Below, piece after piece: positions 22,343-33,900 of a stretch of 64,000 bases of DNA. A program made the translations under genes and the position numbers. The stretch covers positions 1,240,001 to 1,304,000 of the forward strand of contig NC_049566.1 in assembly GCF_013368755.1 (NCBI RefSeq), written 5' to 3'. Below the pieces are notes generated by a model, which saw only the letters and a list, made by a program, of their open reading frames with translations, made no database searches and was not told the origin of the DNA. This stretch comes from Talaromyces rugulosus (Eukaryota > Ascomycota > Eurotiomycetes > Eurotiales > Trichocomaceae). Each line of letters opens with the position of its first letter. The first letter of the stretch is position 1.

Positions 22343-25100
22343 GATTTTGTTGGCTGCTAGTACTACTACTACGTAGTACGTATGGAGAAAGGAAAAAAAA
22401 AGGGGCTCGGTTGTAGTTGATGAGCAAAAGTGATGTTAGTTAAAGGAGTGGTTGGACATGTTTCTTTTTACGCAGGATCGATGTAGTACAGTGAGCGAGT
22501 GACACGGTACAGGACAGGCAGTTACAGTTAGTTACTCCGTAGTTGGCAGAAAGGAATGAATGAAAAATGGCGTGCAAGGATGGTTAATAATATAATGTTA
22601 TTGTTCATGTCGGCAGCTTTCTTTTCTCAATCTGATGAGAGTAAAAAAAACATTGAATGCGGTGGAACAAGCAATAATAGCAATATCAAAAAAATAGCGA
22701 CACGGAGGGGCCAAGGCGCGTTTGTTTTGTGTAGCCAACTTCAAGTCAAGTCAAAAAAAAGCGCAACCCCTCCACTGCCGTTCACAGGGCGACAGCTGAT
22801 TTGACAGGCCTAATGACAGCCTCTTTAGTCTTTTCAAGAAGTTGATGTCGCAGTCCGGGTGCGGCATTTCCGAAAGCGGCAGTTCCGGGGACAAGGCCTG
22901 GGCGTAGTATTAGTAGTAGTATTATTTGCCTGAAGCCTGAGCACAACGCGCCACGCGGGGATCTTCCCGGGGAGAGCGAGAGAGTACTAACTACATGTTA
23001 CTTAGTACGCCTGCACTAAAGTGAGGGAGAGAGGTGCGAGTCGGCCTGCCGAACCTGGTCTGACTTTTCTCTCTTTTCCTTGCCTGTCATCCCTGGCAGC
23101 AGTAGCTAGCCAGCCAGCCGTTGTCGTCATCATATTTTATCTCATACAATAATACAATATAATAATGATTATGGGAAACCCCGAATGAGCAGCCGGTAGG
23201 CACATGATAGATAATAGAACAATTAAATAGATACCGAGAGAAAAGTTTTAGCCGACCGTCGGTGAATTCCGGCATTCGGCATGAGTATTTCATTCGGGTT
23301 TCCCGGCACGGTCCCGGTGTTTTTTTTTTTTTTTTTTTCCCTTCGTTTTTTTGCATGCACATGATTCTTGCATCCACCGAGTCATACAATTTTTTTGTGT
23401 GTTCAGGCTGAAAGTGAAAGGAGGGACCCTTTCCTTCCCAAATAGGCAGCCAAGACTGCAGGTCACGCCATGGAACATGCGGGCTGGGGATTCCAAGGTT
23501 TTCTAGGAAAAATAATAATTGCTTGTCCAATGTTGTTATCTTGTGGCTGGAAACATGTTGATCCGTACATATCACTATGTACTATCGCACGGCATAATGT
23601 AATGTACATATGCATGCATGCATGCATCTTTGTTTGTGTCACATGTGGTCTATTGCCAAAGTGGGACGGTGACTTGATCGAGCCAATCTTGGCGCAGAAG
23701 TAGTGATTGATCTGGATCTTACTAGACGTACTATGGAGACGGAGAATGCCGATGCAGGAATAATTACTCTCAGGAATAATATCTCTCACTGGATCAAATC
23801 TAATAAAAAAAAATAAAAACCAAATAAAAATCCTGCCGCAGCCAAGTCTGGTAAAATATCAAATAAAGAATAAATTAAACTAATAACAGTAGTCTGCGTA
23901 TATTCAGGGTTGCACGGGCACAGGCGGCAGGGCAGGGCTTACCTAACCACAGGGCGCGTTTCCTGATACGGACTAGCCCGGCGCAAACCTGGAGATGGGG
24001 TTTGATAGTACGGAGTACTATCATTTTTACTCCACGTAGTAATAATGGTACGTATTGCATGGACACGCCCCCAGATCCTTTTGTGGGCAGCACTCAGCCC
24101 AGTTACCCCGTAAGACTAAGTTTACTTAGAACCAACAAAAGCTTCGATTTTGTTTTTTTCGAATTTTCTATTCCGTACTCCGTGCCAGGGCGCGCCCCCG
24201 GCCGGCAACCGGCTTCTCCAGAAGCGGACTAGCGCGATGCCCGTTCCAGCAGCCCGGCCTACGCCATGACGACACCGCGTGGAGCCGCGGTTTCCCCCAA
24301 CTTTCGCTCTCCACACTTTCTCCTCTCTCTCTCTCTCTCTCTCTATATTCCTGTCGCTTTCGTCTGCATCGTTCTGTGTCTATATCTGTGTGTGTGGCCC
24401 TTTGTCACCCAGGAATAGCAATGATCCCCGATCCGATTCCCCCACTCCCCGGCCGACTTGCCCTTTCACCTCTCAAATTCAATAATAGCCTCTCCTAGTG
24501 GAACCCGCGTGTCCAAGCAACCTGGGGGCAAGTAGCAAATCGAGACAAAAAACACGCGAACTACTCCACATCCGGCGTTGTTACTATGTCCGAACCGGGT
24601 TTGGTTGCTGCAACTCTGCAGCCAATGCAAGAAAACCAACCGTCTCTCGGCGCCTGCGATTAGTCCGCCTGCTAGGCCCCGGTTAGTGTATTACCCGTAC
24701 TAGCTATCCCGGACGTTGTGTTCCCCAGAGAGGGACAGAATAGACAGACACAGAGATGCCGCCCCGGCCTGTCATTTATTGTCATTTACCTGTTGGTCGG
24801 CGCAGATCCACAATAATAATTTAGTACTACGTACTTGCTTTTTGTCTCCGCGAACGTCTCTCTTTAAAAAGGATCTCTCCCCCCGGTCTCACCCCGTGGA
24901 CTTGGTTCTTAACCTCTCTCTTTCTTTTTCTCACTCAATCCTCGACCTTTGACCGAGCTTCGCTCCTTCATTCTGCCAACTGCTCTTCGGTCTTGGCCAG
25001 ACAGACACAGGCTAGCTCCTGTTTACTTTTCTAGCTACCGTCAATTGACTTGACTAGAGGAAAGAGAAAAAAGGAGCATCGATCTCCGCCATCCGCCATT
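22343..25100. promoter_or_regulatory. 2.76 kb intergenic: long upstream region of the sugar transporter
   Basis: No credible coding frame. A T19 tract lies at 23320-23338, a (TC)n run at about 24319-24343, and a CT-rich leader at 24900-25000. CreA-type motifs (SYGGRG or complement) lie at 22973-22980, 24196-24201, 24447-24452, 24677-24682, 24723-24728, 24762-24767 and 24881-24886. TACGTAGTA and TACGGAGTAC words recur (22367-22378, 24003-24013, 24823-24835). The length and motif density suggest a regulated promoter. Confidence 0.45.
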
Positions 25101-26877
25101 ATGGCCAAATCCTACCTCGGGCTTCGTGGAACGAAGCTGAATATCGCAGTCGGTGTGATTGCCGGTCTGGATTTTTTTCTCTTCGGTTATGACCAGGGTG
25201 TCATGGGTGGTCTTTTGACCCTCGACTCGTTTATTGCAACTTTCCCTCAACTTGATACTTCCTCCGACAATTACAAAAGCTTGTCCCAGGCCGGCCAACT
25301 GCGTCAATCTAACATTCAAGGTGAGAAAAATTCCAAATTTTTTTTTTTGGGTCAAAAACTAACTCGTTTTTTTTTTACAGGTATCTCGGTTGCTGGTTAC
25401 AATCTGGGCTGTTTCGTCGGCTCCATCGTCTGTATCTTTGTCGGTAACAAGCTCGGCCGTCGCAAGACTATTTTCGTTGGCTCCGCCATTATGGTTGTTG
25501 GTGCAATTCTCCAGTGCACTGCCTTTGGATTGCCTCATTTCATCGTTGGACGTTTGATCACTGGTATCGGTAACGGTTTGAACACATCGACCGTGCCCAC
25601 ATGGCAGTCCGAATGCTCCAAGGCCCATCGTCGTGGTCAGCTCGTCATGGTCGAAGGTGCTCTGATTACCGGAGGTATCTGCTTCAGTTACTGGCTCGAT
25701 CTGGCCTTTTCGTTCCTCGACCCCAACACCGTGTCGTGGCGCTTCCCGATTGCCTTCCAGATTATCTTTGCTGTGATTATCTTGGCCTTTGTCATGCTCC
25801 TGCCCGAATCCCCCCGTTGGCTCATCTTCCAGGGCCGCGAGGACGAAGCAACCGAAGTTCTGGGTGCCCTCCTCGATCTCCCTACCGATGATGTTTTGAT
25901 TGAGAACGAGTTCTCCGCTATCAAGGACACCGTTTTGGAAGCTGCCAACACTAGCTGGCGCGATCTGTTCACCATGGGCGAGGACCGTCACTTCCACCGT
26001 GTCGTTCTTGCCTACGTCAACCAAATGTTCCAGCAAATTTCCGGTATCAACTTGATCACCTACTACGCCCCGGTCATCTACCAGAACAGTATTGGAATGG
26101 GCTCGCTCATGTCCCGTATTTTGGCTGCTTGCAACGGTACCGAGTACTTTATTGCTTCTTGGTTGCCCGTCTTCATCATTGAGAAGGCTGGTCGCCGACC
26201 TCTGATGCTTGTGGGTGCCGCCGGTATGTCGATTTCCATGGTTATCCTCGCCGTGTGCACCAGTTTCGAGGGCAACAGCCAAGCCGGTATTGGCGCAGCT
26301 GTGTTCCTGTTTGTCTTCAACACCTTCTTCGCCTGGGGTTGGTTGGGTATGACCTGGCTGTACCCTGCCGAGATTGTGCCTCTGCGTATTCGTGCCCCGG
26401 CCAACGCGCTGTCCACCTCGGCCAACTGGATTTTCAACTTTATGGTCGTCATGATCACGCCTCCGGCTTTCCAGTCGATCAAGTACAAGACCTACATTAT
26501 CTTTGCCGTCATGTAAGTTGCGCTTTTTTTTCTTTCTGTGGTTTTTATCCACCTTACTAATCCGGGGTTTTAAATATAGCAACGCCTTCATCTTCCCCGT
26601 CGTCTACTTCTTCTACCCTGAAACCTCCTACCGGTCTCTGGAAGAAATGGACGCCATCTTCCGCAAGACAACCTCGATCTGGGACGTCGTCAAGGTTGCC
26701 GCCGACGAGCCTCTTCGCTACGGCAAGAATGGTGAACTGCTCATCAACTACACCGAGACCGACGAGCACTTTCGTCGTGCCAGCCACGTCAGCGAGAAGC
26801 GCGGCAACAAGCAACATGCCGACCCTGCCTATCAGGCGGAACTCGGTCATGCCGAGGAGATTTCTGATACGAGCTAG
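25101..26877 (+). CDS. MFS sugar (hexose) transporter
   Basis: Exons 25101-25320, 25381-26512 and 26580-26877, 549 aa. ATG 25101 (MAKSYLGLRGTKLN) sits just before the first membrane span. Sugar-porter signatures are present: FGYDQGVMGG in TM1, GRR in loop 2-3 (NKLGRRKT), the PESPRWL motif closing TM6, QQISGINLITYYAP in TM7, a second GRRP in loop 8-9, and PETSYRSLEEMD after TM12. It is a plasma-membrane proton symporter of hexoses by family. The QQISGIN context suggests monosaccharides rather than maltose or quinate, but the substrate cannot be fixed. The first intron is crowded by T-runs and ends TTTTTTTTTACAG. CreA-type motifs upstream suggest glucose control. Confidence 0.92.
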
Positions 26878-27672
26878 ATGAGCATGTTTTAATTTTGTTT
26901 TTAGAACATAATTTCTCTTCCTCCGTCTCTCAATAATACCAACCAAGAATCTCTTCTTTTTTTTTTCATACTATCGTGTGGTTTCATCACCCATGATATT
27001 TTTCTGTTTCTTTTTGTTTTTCTTTTTCCTTTTTTATACCCCGAGTTCATGGCTTGGTTAAAGGACACCTCTTTTGCCTGGACGATTTTTATTTTTATAT
27101 ATCGCGGTAATTGGATAGTTTAGATTCATAGTCTGGCAACGGCATGAACAGTGACAGACTTGTATTGTAAAACTAGAATATGAACTTGACATTTTTTTAA
27201 ACAAATTGCATTGCTTAAAAAAGCATTTAAAAAAGAGTACGAGTAGATAGATGTTGTGTTCAACACCAGTTTGAAAAAAATACAAGTACTTATCTTACGA
27301 CAACTCAGATACATTATTAGTGGTGACGAAAGTATACATTCATCGAGTGTTAACAGGCTCTCTATGCTTAAAAAAAAAAAGGACATTGCAAACAAAGGAA
27401 AAGGACATGATTCCAGCCTGCTGCCAGACAATCCGCTGCCAAGGATCCCATTGCCAACTCTCTCTCACACGTTCGCGGTAAAAAAAAGAAAAGGCGAATC
27501 TAGGTCCCCCCGCCGGGACATCAAGGAAATTATCTATCTATCAAGAAAGAAGGAAACGAGGCCAAATGAACCCCGGCTTCGGTGCTGTTCAGCTGGCTCG
27601 GTCTTCTCTTCATGTATTTCGAAAACAAAGACGCTGAAGGGTATATGGATGTTTTTTTTTTTTGTTGGAAAA
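26878..27672. other. Convergent 3' regions of the transporter and glutamine synthetase
   Basis: 795 bp, T-rich on the plus strand after the transporter stop. No gene seen. Open frames here are short and low-complexity. Confidence 0.4.
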
Positions 27673-29195
27673 TTAGTTGGCACCACCGCAGAGCTGTCAT
27701 TTTGTTAGAATATGAATCATAGAAAAATAAGACGTAGTACTTACAGTCTCGACGATAATACCGGTGACCTGGTAAGGATCGGCGTTGGAGGCCGGGCGGC
27801 GATCTTCAAAGTATCCCTTGCCATCCTTGGCGCACTGGCGGGGAATGCGGATGGAACCACCACGGTCGGCGACACCGTATGAGAACTTGTCAATGGAACC
27901 GGTCTCGTGACGACCAGTAAGACGCTCCTCGTTGCCCTCACCGTAGACGGCAATGTGTTCAACGTGGCGCGACTCGAGCTTCTTCATGGCAGCCTCGATG
28001 GCCTTCATGCCACCATCGGCACGGGTGTCGTCGTTAGAGACGTTGGTGTGAAGACCGGCACCGTTCCATTCGCCTTGGATGGGCTTGGGGTGGAAAGAGA
28101 TCTGGACACCAAACTCTTCGGCGACACGGTGGAGGAGGAAACGGGAGAGCCAGAGGTGGTCACCCATCTCGATACCCTCGCAGGGACCGACCTGGTACTC
28201 CCACTGGGCGGGCATGACCTCGGCGTTGATACCGGAGATGTTGATGCCGGCGTACATGCAGGCCTTGTAGTGAGCTTCGACAATGTCACGGCAGTAGACC
28301 TTGCCGGTACCAACACCGCAGTAGTAAGGGCCCTGGGGACCGGGGAAACCGCCCTTGGGCCAGCCAAATGGCCATCCGTCGGGTCCGAGAAGGGTGTATT
28401 CTTGCTCGAGACCGAACCAGAAGTGCTGGCTGGCGTGGGTGTCCATCAGCTTGTTGGCCTCATGGCGGTGGTTGAACTTGTTGGGGGTGCCGTCGGAATC
28501 CCAGGTCTCACACAGGACAAGGATGTTGTCGCCACCGCGGAAGGGATCAGGGTAGATGGCAACTGGGCGAATGTAGACGTCGGAGTTGTCGCCAGGGGCC
28601 TGGCCGGTAGAAGAACCGTCAAAGTTCCATTCGGGGAGCTCGTCGGCGGAGGTCACAGCCTTGGAGAGAGTCTATTTATTGGAGGTTAGCGACAATGACT
28701 AAAAATAAAATGTATTGGTGGTGGGTGTCAAGGGCTGTGCGTGGACTAAGACACGAAAAGAGGTTGAGTCTTATCAGCGGGGTGGCAAAGATAAGACGCG
28801 GTGTGCCAACTAGACGATTGATCCCACTGTGCCAAAGCGATTGCACAGACTTGACGCATTGCGATATGTGCAATGTGTTCAATGTGTGCAATGTGTGCGT
28901 GTATCCCCAAGTGACGAGGCTGCATCATGCAGGGATACGTACCTTGGTTTTTGAGCGAACACCGCCCTCGGCGTCAATCCAGATGTACTCGGCAAGAACC
29001 TTGCCCTTTTGGTCGAGACTGAGATACTTGAGAAGCTAGAGTCGGAGTCAGCATGCGATTATTATAGACGTGGTATTGCAGATTTGCGAGTTGTGGAACG
29101 CACATTCTCAGTATTGGAGATAACGGCTGAGGAAGTCTGTGGAGGCAAAAAGTTAGCGGACGCAAGAAAAAGGCGGGCAGAGCAGGTCGCACCAT
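27673..29195 (-). CDS. glnA: Glutamine synthetase
   Basis: Five exons read on the minus strand: 29193-29195 (the ATG alone), 29104-29136, 28943-29035, 27745-28671 and 27673-27693, giving 358 aa, the standard fungal length. The joined start is [20 protein letters not shown]. The C-terminus LCGGAN comes from a 21 nt last exon. Catalytic features: [14 protein letters not shown], the glutamate-binding [42 protein letters not shown] and the latch-type [16 protein letters not shown]. It condenses ammonium and glutamate with ATP in the cytosol; its product, glutamine, is the main signal for nitrogen repression. All junctions are phase 0. Intron 3 is unusually long (271 nt) and holds a 9-mer tandem repeat. 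AGATAA 48 bp above the ATG and a GATA palindrome farther up point to AreA control. Confidence 0.95.
28871..28897. repeat. 9-bp tandem repeat in glutamine synthetase intron 3
   Basis: Three direct copies of CAATGTGTT/CAATGTGTG/CAATGTGTG lie inside the 271 nt intron. On the transcribed strand they are CACACATTG units. Confidence 0.75.
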
Positions 29196-31256
29196 GATGA
29201 CGAATGTGAAAAAAGGGCCCAAGTCGAAAGAGAGAGCGAAGCAGATAAGCAATAGGAATGGACTCTTGGATGTAGCAATACGGGGGAGATTGAAGAGAGA
29301 AGAAGTGGACAGAAACGAAGTCGGGGACGACGGCCGGGCTTTTATGAGGGATTAGAATTCGAGGCAGGTGGGGGGAAGTCCTTACATGCGCGCGCCGGGG
29401 CCCGGCAACGTGTATTACGTTACGGTAAGATTTGTATTTTATATTCTTTTCTTTTTCAGCACGGTAATGATGGTAATGGTGATAATGGCGATAGTTGGGA
29501 TAATTATAATAGTTATTAAAACTGTTACAAAGGATTTCATTTCTTTTTCTGTTTTATCCACTTCCTGCCACATGCAATTTCAAGGTCAGGTCTACAGTCC
29601 GGGCACGAATAAAAGAGCCACCAATGGCGATGACACCGGAATATAAGTACGTTAACACTTGCAGCAAATACATATATATATCTATATATATATATCTATT
29701 ATATGCATAAAATCATGGTAATCAGCATTACAAAGACGCAAATACGCGGCCACTGATAGGCTGCGCAGGCTATCAGATGGGCGCCGATAACGCTCGCCGA
29801 GACGAAAAGCACACTCGGACTGTTCCGGACCAAGGGCTCGCCTCCCCGTTCCCCCACGATTATCGTAAACTTATATATTTAGTATTAGAATTACATGTAA
29901 TACATCCGACATTATTCGTTGTTGCTGTTTCTGTGCGTGGTATGCTGTCGCGTGGTCTGTGTGACGGGGGCTAGCAACATTGAAAGATCTTGCCATGCCG
30001 TATACAACATCCGGTCAACGTTGTCAACCCCCATCTTCTCTTATTTTTTTTTTCCCCTCCTCGGCTAGGGGAAGAATGAGTCTGACGATCTCCAAAGTTT
30101 ACATGCGTGGGGAAAACGCCCAAGTGGCGAGTCCTTTTTTTAAATCTCGTCAAAGGCGCTTCCGACGCCGGGCCAATCTGCATTCAGTCATTTTAATATT
30201 AGTTTTGATGAGGCATTATTCGGTAATTTGGATCAACAACAACAGCAGCAACAACAACAGATACAATGATACATCATTCCAGGTAAATGTAAATTTCACA
30301 TATGAGTGATTTTATGATCCTGTTACGTAGTACATGGTAAATACAGCGCATTCCAAGGACTATAGTACGTAGTAGTCAAAGGTTTTTTGCACGCTATTCC
30401 CGATGCAGCCTGGCTAGCCGGATCGGGCACAAGCACCTGTCATTGATTTTTTTTGCGTGTCGTTTTTCGAGTCCCTGTGCAACCAGTTTGCAAACTATTG
30501 TAAAAACTAGTGTGTAACATGGGTATATTACAACAGTCACACGATGCGCGATTATAATAATTCGAATTTGACACTCGCTTGTCGCGCGCGGCCAAGAAAA
30601 ATAGAATTCTTTAGTGATTTATTTCGCGGCTATACATAGTAGCCAGCGCTAGGCTGCATTGGGCCTGCAGGGCCAAGAATGCTTATCGTGTGCTGTTGAT
30701 TGGCCGGCTTGCTGCATGACACATCGCGTTGACTGTAGAATAATTTAGTTCCAATATAGACTTTATACAAAGTTAAATACTCCGTGTATATTCATATAAT
30801 AGAGAGTATGGGGTATATTGAGGGAATTTCATCTCAGTAGACTTGGCTTGCTATTCAAGTCTTTGGTAGTCTTAATGCCAGCTAATACATACTCATCACA
30901 TGCATGTACAGCAAGACGGGCTAGTAGCTTGACCTGGACCATGACTGCATACATGATGAGCTTGATGCTTGATACTAATTGCCAAGAGCTCGATAGAAGC
31001 AAGAGCTTGAAGAACCAAGGGCTGACAGACTCAACCCTGATTTTGTCCACCCCCTGAACATCATGCAAGGAGCTGAGCTACCTGCAGCTAACCCCGGATT
31101 CTACCGGGAAAGCTTAGACGCCTGGGCAGCAGTGGACACCTGCTGGCCATGCACTGATAAGCTCGTTCTTGGCAGGAGAAACTGGAGGCATCCGATGATG
31201 CCATCGACTCGTCGATCATATCATCCACCTACGTACGTAGTAGTATACGTAGCAGA
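29196..31256. promoter_or_regulatory. 2 kb glutamine synthetase upstream region and MED1 3' side
   Basis: No credible gene. HGATAR motifs lie at 29243-29248, 29480-29485, 29489-29494, 29754-29759, 29770-29775 (complement) and 29785-29790. 29670-29700 is an AT dinucleotide tract. TACGTAGTA words recur at 30324-30333, 30363-30374 and about 31230-31240. (CAACAG)-like trinucleotide runs lie near 30235-30260. Confidence 0.5.
29753..29776. promoter_or_regulatory. Palindromic double GATA element upstream of glnA
   Basis: CTGATAG, then G, then the perfect palindrome CTGCGCAG, then G, then CTATCAG; 22 of 24 positions are self-complementary. It gives two inverted HGATAR sites 560-580 bp above the glnA start. 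A further CGATAA lies 9 bp on. GATA-factor (AreA) binding is inferred. Confidence 0.5.
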
Positions 31257-33297
31257 TCAGGCTCCTTGCAACTGGCCTATCACGTACTCGACAAGAACCC
31301 CCAGATCTTCCGACACCTCCAAAACGCGATTGAGCCGCTTAGAAATCGCAGCGTCGTTCTCGCTCAATCCAGACACTTGCGTCACTTTCACCCGCCCGTT
31401 CAGTCGGATCTCCAAATCAACCGACACATTCTGCAACTCGGGACCTGCTGAGCTCTTCGTTCGCGACTCGGGCACAGTGATGAGCAGCATAATCAGAGGC
31501 GGCTGCGCTACTTGGGTACGTAGCGTAATGTCGACGCTAACATCCTTGTTGTTCGCCTTTTCTCCTTCCAGCCCAGTGTCGCTATTGGCGGACCCCAGTA
31601 GACGATCCAGTAACTCTTCGTCCGGATCGTTATTGCTAAGAACTGTGATATGATCGTCTGTACGTGTTTTCTCCTGGTACATCGACATGGTTTTGGATGT
31701 CTCGGATGACAACTGCGGAGTTATATTCGTCTTACCCCCGCCCTTGACTGGTGGGAATAACTTTCGGATAAGTGTTGCCAGTAGGCCATACTGCCGAAGT
31801 ATCTGTTGCTTGTCAGTAAATAATAATAATAGAAACAACGCTGACAGTAACAAAACTGACTGGAAATATTTCTGCTAGCTGTCGTGGATGAGAAAACGGA
31901 AATTCGCGTATGACTCTTCCCGGAGCAGCCTCAAATGCCTGGAACGAATAGCTGTGCCCGTTTTGGACCGGTTCGTTTTCCGCATTAAATGATAAAACAG
32001 TCGCCTGTCGTCGTCTTCGCACAGACTCGAGAGTATCCGACGATGCCGATGTGCTTTCCGTTGTCCCGCGTGTCCATCCGTTAACGAGCAAGGCATCGTA
32101 TGTCGTCGTCCGGTACTCCTGCGGCACCTGCATCCCGAGATTCCGATAGATGTCGTTTGCAACCAAAAGTGGCACGTCAACAGGAGGGTCCAACTTTGCG
32201 ACAAACCGCCGATTCGGTGTGCCGCCGCCTCCCATGCCAGAATCAAGTCCATTCGCTGATGAGTGTAGGGTCGGCGGAGGTTCTGTCCAGTTGACAATAG
32301 TTTCGGGGCCAGAAGAATCATCCGGCGCATCAATCGTTGTCAATATGTCGCCAGCGACCCATTCCTTCGAGATCCGCAGGGAAGGGTATCCAGCTTCACA
32401 CTCAATTGTAGCACTCCGTGTTTTTAGGCCTTCTGTGTTGTGATCACTCCCGTCAACAGCCATCGCATCCGGGGATGTATTTGTATGTAACAGCCGATGA
32501 TCATCGACCCAGTACTCCAAGCCCATTCCAACTCGACCTGCCCTGTGCAAATTAGGCCGACCGACCGATCCCCGACATGAATGCTCGTAGGTATCGCGGT
32601 ACGAGTCCCGCTTCTCTTCGGCCTCCCAGACCTTTTGTAGACTTTCAAAAAGACCTTCTACCGCCTCAAAGCAATTCACTTCTTGGCTCAGTTTGTCTAA
32701 CCTTGCCAGTCTGGCGAGGTTCTCATGAAACCCCCATAGCGGTTTCCAAATCCCATTTTCCCGTTCCTCCAGTGTCTGCATCAAATCACCCTTCACAATC
32801 GCCGTCGCTTCGTCGCGTCTTTCACCCTCCCCTTCAACTTCGGGAGAAGCATAACTCAAGCTGACGTCCTTGACGTTGTCTTCTCCAGGGTAGAATTCAA
32901 TCTCCAGGTCCACCGAATTCCCTGCAATGCTGAGGCTATTCTCTTGCCATATAGATTCAAACCCTTCGAGTTGGCCCAACCTCTCAACAGCTTCGCGGCT
33001 CACGCCTCTACCAGACACTCTCTCCCGGAGCAGCTGCTCCACTACCTCAATATGTTTCCTTCGCTCTTCCTCGTGGTTGCGCGCGCTTCCTCCCCCGCCT
33101 AGTCCGAGCCCCAGCGCTTGGATATCACTTTCGTTCATGCCAGAGCCCACCAGCCCTTCTTGCACATTCATGGCGGGGCTCATGCCGGTGAAGCTGCCGA
33201 GCGCGAGGAGAGCCGAAGGCGAGCTGAACGACACAGGATCCTCCAAGGCCACTGCTGCCGCTAATGGGGTGGCGCCCTGGTATGAAAAGGAGCTGGG

Positions 33298-33331
<34 letters not shown>

Positions 33332-33483
33332 AATCCATGGCCCGGGCCAGATCCTGAGGGAGTCTTTGTCGAGGGAGATTTATGCGACAGGCCGCGACCC
33401 ATGGAGACTGCCGATGGATGCGGGGACGAGGTGAGGTGTGTAGGGGTCGCCCCTGGGTTCTGCCTGGACGAGGGAGTCGCCAT
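31257..33483 (-). CDS. MED1: Mediator of RNA polymerase II transcription subunit 1
   Basis: Exons 31861-33483 and 31257-31802 (58 nt intron, phase 0), 722 aa. The N-terminal 85 residues are Ser/Pro/Gln-rich with a Gln9-type run. The Med1 domain starts near residue 130 with EERRKHIEVVEQLLRERVSGRGVSREAVERLGQLEGFESIW and continues LSIAGNSVDLEIEF, DNVKDVSLSYASPE and KLSQEVNCFEAVEGLFE, which are diagnostic of fungal Med1. The C-terminal part over the intron is ..AEIFPILRQYGLLATLIRKLF. Med1 is a middle-module Mediator subunit that contacts activators. It is divergent from the small gene at 33901. Confidence 0.92.
33299..33330. repeat. CAA/TTG trinucleotide run coding polyglutamine in MED1
   Basis: About ten TTG units on the plus strand read as CAA (Gln) codons on the coding strand near residue 52-60 of MED1. 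Such runs vary in length between isolates. Confidence 0.8.
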
Positions 33484-33900
33484 TTTTTCTTTAGAATGGG
33501 TAAAAGAAAGCTATTAAACAGATGAGTGATTCGGCGCAAGCCTCACAAGCTATGCTGTGTGACCTAGGAGCAAGGCGAAAGCGTAGAAACTGGCATAACG
33601 GAATGGCTCTTCTGTATTAAAGCGTAACCACAGGATGTATAGTGAGAATGCAATCCTACACACAGAGGCTAGAGAAACAGATGAAGACGATCGTACATTA
33701 AACTAACAAGTTGCTGCTGCATTGAACCGATTGAAACAGAAAGCGCGGAGCTGCAGCCGCGTTTGCACTGTTTGCATCCTAGCTAGCTCCCGTCGCCTCA
33801 AGTTTTCTTTTCGCTCTTCCGAGTTTCTTCTTCTTCTTTCTCCCACAGAGAACAGCTTGCCATTAACTTGCCAGGCTCTCCCCTCTGACTATCAACAAAT
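33484..33900. promoter_or_regulatory. Divergent promoter between MED1 and a small mitochondrial-type gene
   Basis: 417 bp between two opposite start codons, with a CT-rich tract at 33800-33850 before the 33901 start. No TATA box is convincing on either side. Confidence 0.5.

Noticed and set aside
25359..26591. 410-codon open frame opposite the sugar transporter
   Set aside because: Shadow of third-position bias. Its product is Asp/His/Gly-rich with no domain, while the plus-strand gene has every MFS motif.
27907..28689. 260-codon frame opposite glutamine synthetase
   Set aside because: Codon bias of a highly expressed gene keeps the opposite strand open. Gly/Val-rich product without motifs.
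29670..29710. AT dinucleotide stretch as a possible TATA box of glnA
   Set aside because: It is about 480 bp above the start and reads as a microsatellite rather than a core promoter.
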